Positions 61,159 through 64,000 of a stretch of DNA of 64,000 bases are shown one piece after another; within the stretch, counting starts at the first letter, position 1; every line of letters starts with the position of its first letter. Origin of the DNA: Bacteroidota bacterium (lineage in GTDB: Bacteria; Bacteroidota; Ignavibacteria; Kryptoniales; JAKASW01); contig JAJZVO010000017.1 in the NCBI GenBank assembly GCA_021845665.1, positions 1 to 64,000 on the forward strand. Reading direction: 5' to 3'. The notes beneath the pieces were generated by a model that saw only the letters and a list, made by a program, of their open reading frames with translations, did not search any database and was not told the origin of the DNA. The translations under genes were made by a program, and so were the position numbers.

Positions 61159-63201
61159 ATGCGAAACCACATTTTTGACTTTGCACTTGCGATAATTCTC
61201 TTACCTGTCATCGCATTTTCACAACAGAGAAATCCACTCACCGTCGAAGACATGTGGAAGATGGCCAGGGTCGCCGACCCGCAGGTCTCACCTGACGGGA
61301 AAACCATAGCTTACCAGATCACCACTTACAGCATGGAAGAAAATAGAGGATGGAGTTCGATCTATCTCGTCTCGGCCGACGGTGAAGAGGTGCACGAATT
61401 CAAAACAGGTTTCAAATCGAGTACTGAACCGGTCTGGTCTCCGGACGGAAAGCAGATAGCTTTCGTCGCTGACGACTCTGCCGGCACACCGCAGGTCTAC
61501 GTGGATGACGCAGACGGCGGGTTGGCGAAGAAGCTGACGAGGATTGCACTCGGCGCAAGCGGACTTCTCTGGTCTCCCGACGGAACGCACATCGCCTTCG
61601 TGTCGGATGTCTTCCCGGAGTGCGCGACAGATTCATGCAACGCCGCGAAGGAGAGCGAGCTCGAGAATGGAAAAGTGAAGGCGCAACTTTTCACCCATCT
61701 TCCTTACAGGGTCTGGAATTACTGGAAGGACGGCAAGCGAAGTCACCTTTTCGTGGTAAATGTGGAAACCCGACGGACGGTCGATCTGACTCCGGGAGAG
61801 TTCGACACGCCTCCGATCGACCTCGGAGGGAGGATGGATTATTCGTTCTCTCCCGACGGGAAACAGGTGTGCTATGTGAAGAACACAGACAAGATGATTG
61901 CAGTCAGCACGAACAACGATCTCTTCACCGTGAGCGTCGACGGCGGGGCATCGACTAGGATAACAACCAACCCGTCGAACGATAATCAGCCGCTCTACTC
62001 ACCTGACGGCCGCTACATCGCTTATCGCGCGCAAATGATCCCGGGATTCGAATCGGACAAATCAAGGTTGATGCTTTATGACCGCAAAAGCGGAAAGATC
62101 ATAAACCTGACCGAGAAGTATGACAGGTCGGTCGATGAAGTCGTATGGTCGCCAGACAGCAAGTCGCTTTACTTCAACGCCGACGACGAGGGATACCATA
62201 GCATATACGAAGTAGAGGTTGCGACGGGTAAAGTGAAGAGATTGACAGAACATTCAACGAATGAAGACCTCACGATGGCTCCCGACGGGAAGTATCTGGT
62301 GCTTTTGCGGCAATCCGTGACGCATCCGAACGACGTGTACAAGATGGAGTTAGCGACCGGTGAAACTACGCAGTTGACTCACACTAACGACGTGCTTCTT
62401 GGGCAGCTTGAGATGAATCCATGGAAGCCGTTCTGGTTCAAGGGAGCAGGCGGAACGAAAGTAGAGGGCTTCATGGTTAAGCCGCCTGATTTCGACCCGC
62501 AAAAGAAATACGCGATGGTTTACCTGGTACACGGCGGGCCGCAGGGACAATGGATGGACGAGTTTCATTACAGGTGGAATGCGGAATTGTTCGCCGCACC
62601 GGGATATGTCGCGGTAATGGTTAATCCGCGCGGATCGACCGGCTACGGGCAGAAATTCACGGATGAGATCAGCGGCGACTGGGGAGGGAAAGTGTTCGTT
62701 GATCTAATGAACGGGGTGGATTACGTCGTGAAGCGTTATCCCTTCATCGACAAAAACAGGATCGCGGCAGCTGGTGCATCATACGGCGGCTTCATGATGA
62801 ACTGGATGGAGGGGCATAATAACAGAGGCGTTTTTAAGTGCTTTGTGAGCCACGATGGATTATACGACGCGGTAAGCGCGTTCGGTTCCACCGAAGAGCT
62901 TTGGTTCCCGATTTGGGAATTCAAAGGAACGCCCTGGACGAACCCGATGTCGTATCACAAGTGGTCTCCGAGCACTTACGTAAAGAATTTCAGAACGCCG
63001 ATGCTGGTGATCCACAGTCAGAACGATTTCCGGCTGGATGTGAGCCAGGGATTTCAGCTGTTCACCGCGCTTCAGATGATGCACGTCCCGTCTGAGATGC
63101 TCTATTTCCCGAACGAATTTCACTTTGTTGTGAAGCCGCAGGATACGCGACTATGGTGGAACAGCGTGCTGGGATGGATCGGGAAATATGTCGCTGATTA
63201 A
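61159..63201 (+). CDS. S9-family prolyl oligopeptidase-like serine peptidase
   Basis: A 680-residue exported peptidase of the acylaminoacyl/dipeptidyl type. Signal: NHIFDFALAIILLPVIAFSQ. Residues to about 400 are beta-propeller repeats with TolB-like SPDGKTIAYQI, WSPDGKQIAFVAD and YSPDGRYIAYR motifs. The alpha/beta hydrolase follows: catalytic Ser in AAGASYGGFMMNWMEGH, Asp in VIHSQNDFRLDVSQ and His in FPNEFHFVVKPQDT, preceded by YLVHGGPQGQWMDEF. ATG 61159 is preferred because GGAG lies six bases upstream and the signal peptide starts there. It probably degrades oligopeptides in the periplasm. Confidence 0.92.
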   Translation: MRNHIFDFALAIILLPVIAFSQQRNPLTVEDMWKMARVADPQVSPDGKTIAYQITTYSMEENRGWSSIYLVSADGEEVHEFKTGFKSSTEPVWSPDGKQIAFVADDSAGTPQVYVDDADGGLAKKLTRIALGASGLLWSPDGTHIAFVSDVFPECATDSCNAAKESELENGKVKAQLFTHLPYRVWNYWKDGKRSHLFVVNVETRRTVDLTPGEFDTPPIDLGGRMDYSFSPDGKQVCYVKNTDKMIAVSTNNDLFTVSVDGGASTRITTNPSNDNQPLYSPDGRYIAYRAQMIPGFESDKSRLMLYDRKSGKIINLTEKYDRSVDEVVWSPDSKSLYFNADDEGYHSIYEVEVATGKVKRLTEHSTNEDLTMAPDGKYLVLLRQSVTHPNDVYKMELATGETTQLTHTNDVLLGQLEMNPWKPFWFKGAGGTKVEGFMVKPPDFDPQKKYAMVYLVHGGPQGQWMDEFHYRWNAELFAAPGYVAVMVNPRGSTGYGQKFTDEISGDWGGKVFVDLMNGVDYVVKRYPFIDKNRIAAAGASYGGFMMNWMEGHNNRGVFKCFVSHDGLYDAVSAFGSTEELWFPIWEFKGTPWTNPMSYHKWSPSTYVKNFRTPMLVIHSQNDFRLDVSQGFQLFTALQMMHVPSEMLYFPNEFHFVVKPQDTRLWWNSVLGWIGKYVAD

Positions 63202-63314
63202 ACCGCAACGAAATCTGTTGTCGAAAGGAAAGGAATAGCTCCTTAGAATCCCAAGACCATGCTGCGCTAATCAGCCCTGATTTTGTACCTTCTCCGATTA
63301 AGAAGAAGGGGGGA

Positions 63315-63353
63315 ACCGGAGAGCGAGAAGACGCCAGTTCCGGTTTTGTTTTA
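63315..63353 (+). terminator. Terminator-like hairpin after the S9 peptidase gene
   Basis: AACCGGA at 63315-63321 pairs with TCCGGTT at 63340-63346 over an 18-nt loop, followed by TTGTTTT. The stem is short, so efficiency is uncertain. It lies about 115 bp after the peptidase stop. Confidence 0.55.
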
Positions 63354-63437
63354 TCACACGTATCCCGCAAATTGAACTCAGCCAAGGGCTGGCTCGCGTT
63401 CAATGTTGGACGAATATATCATAGGGCAAAATCGGAA

Positions 63438-63932
63438 ATGGAAATGTTCACAGTGGATCAGTCGTTAGATGCTTCCAGAGTCATTCAACTTATGCTTTCA
63501 CCGGCGGTAATGATAAGCGCCTGCGGTCTTTTTCTTCTCGGCGCAAATAACAAATATTCGAGCGTCTTGAACAGGATACGGCTTATCAACGACGAAAAAC
63601 GGAGGCTTGTCATAAAGGCGGCGGACAGGGAATTCACACCTGAAGAGAATCTTCGCCTCGAGAGCACGGCGAGGCAACTTAAGGAGCTAAGCCGGCGGGC
63701 CAAGCTAGTGAGGGATTCGGTTTTGAGCTATACGACTGCGGCGGCTCTCTTTGTCATCAGTTCGGTCTTGATCGGTGCGGCGTTGTTTCACGGAGCTGAG
63801 GGGTTGCATTATCTTTCTACCGCGGCATTTCTCATGGGGATGCTAATGGTCTTCGTAGGCGTGGTTTTCGGCGTCCTGGAATCGAGGAAGGGCTTCGAAA
63901 TTGTCCAATTGGAAATAAACGCCGAAGAATAG
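63438..63932 (+). CDS. DUF2721-family membrane protein
   Basis: A 164-residue inner-membrane protein. The N-terminus (AVMISACGLFLLGANNKYSS with VLNRIRLINDEKRRL) and the two C-terminal helices (TTAAALFVISSVLIGAALFH, LSTAAFLMGMLMVFVGVVFG) have the order seen in DUF2721 proteins: one helix, a cytoplasmic helical loop of about 60 residues, then a hairpin. The function of the family is unknown. A short upstream frame from 63372 is left out because the family start fits ATG 63438. Confidence 0.75.
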   Translation: MEMFTVDQSLDASRVIQLMLSPAVMISACGLFLLGANNKYSSVLNRIRLINDEKRRLVIKAADREFTPEENLRLESTARQLKELSRRAKLVRDSVLSYTTAAALFVISSVLIGAALFHGAEGLHYLSTAAFLMGMLMVFVGVVFGVLESRKGFEIVQLEINAEE

Positions 63933-63981
63933 TTCGCTCGCAAAATGTCATTAGGGTATCATCCAAAGTCAGGAGGTTTCA

Positions 63982-64000
63982 ATGGCGACAGTGGTATTTG
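63982..64000 (+). CDS. Start of a gene that runs off the window
   Basis: AGGAGG at 63971-63976 is followed after five bases by ATG and MATVVF. The strong ribosome site makes a real start likely. Too little is visible to name the product. Confidence 0.5.

Noticed and set aside
1-64000. tRNA, rRNA, CRISPR arrays, prophage or integrase genes
   Set aside because: The spacers were read for cloverleaf T-loops, regular spacer-repeat arrays and mobile-element genes; none was convincing.

Overview
The window looks like chromosomal DNA from a free-living heterotroph of the Bacteroidota/Chlorobiota side of the FCB group, most likely an Ignavibacteria/Kryptonia/Kapabacteria-type lineage rather than a classical Bacteroidia. 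The reasons are three secreted proteins ending in the NYPNPFNPTT type of C-terminal sorting domain (type IX secretion cargo), a TonB-dependent receptor with a carboxypeptidase-like N-terminal domain, lipoproteins, many glycoside hydrolases, and promoter candidates of the ordinary TTGACA-N17-TATAAT kind. TGA is a normal stop here. The lineage is an inference from protein style only. No rRNA, tRNA, CRISPR array, phage or transposase gene was seen.

Region by region. 0.1-14.2 kb, mostly + strand: plant-polysaccharide sugar use (aldo/keto reductase, PurU, mannose-6-phosphate isomerase, GH27 alpha-galactosidase, GH31 alpha-xylosidase with PA14 insert, a second and unusual PMI fusion protein, sugar porter, YhcH-type protein, Gfo/Idh dehydrogenase, class II aldolase). 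14.4-20.2 kb, + strand: housekeeping run (NAD kinase, thioredoxin-fold protein, PrmC, Dtd, a secreted unknown, an alkaline-phosphatase-superfamily enzyme) followed by a decayed SPFH/band-7 gene and its usual Arc-like partner.

20.2-43.3 kb, - strand: a collinear run of twelve genes that starts at a TonB receptor and ends at an L-Ala-D/L-Glu epimerase. It contains a surface-exported amidase, GH3-serine hydrolase fusion, BadF-type amino-sugar kinase, GH2 exo-glucosaminidase-like enzyme, NlpC/P60 endopeptidase and an amino-acid permease. 44.3-56.0 kb, + strand, divergent from it across a 1-kb spacer: a serine hydrolase, POT peptide transporter, two related double-GNAT proteins, an HGSNAT-like membrane acetyltransferase, a PIG-L deacetylase-like protein, a sodium:solute symporter with a 55-residue partner, a clan-A glycosidase-like protein and NamZ. 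Together these two arms read as a large peptidoglycan/amino-sugar salvage locus: cut the wall polymer outside, import peptides and sugars, trim N-acetyl groups and peptides, phosphorylate GlcNAc/MurNAc, epimerise L-Ala-D-Glu.

56.1-60.9 kb, - strand: a suf iron-sulfur assembly operon (sufB, sufC, sufD, a DUF59/SufT-like gene, and an Rrf2 regulator with three cysteines) behind a good sigma70-like promoter. 61.2-64.0 kb, + strand: an S9 prolyl-oligopeptidase-family peptidase, a DUF2721 membrane protein and the first codons of a gene that leaves the window. Intergenic spacers carry several short palindromic or iterated elements, two of which are near-identical copies 27.5 kb apart.
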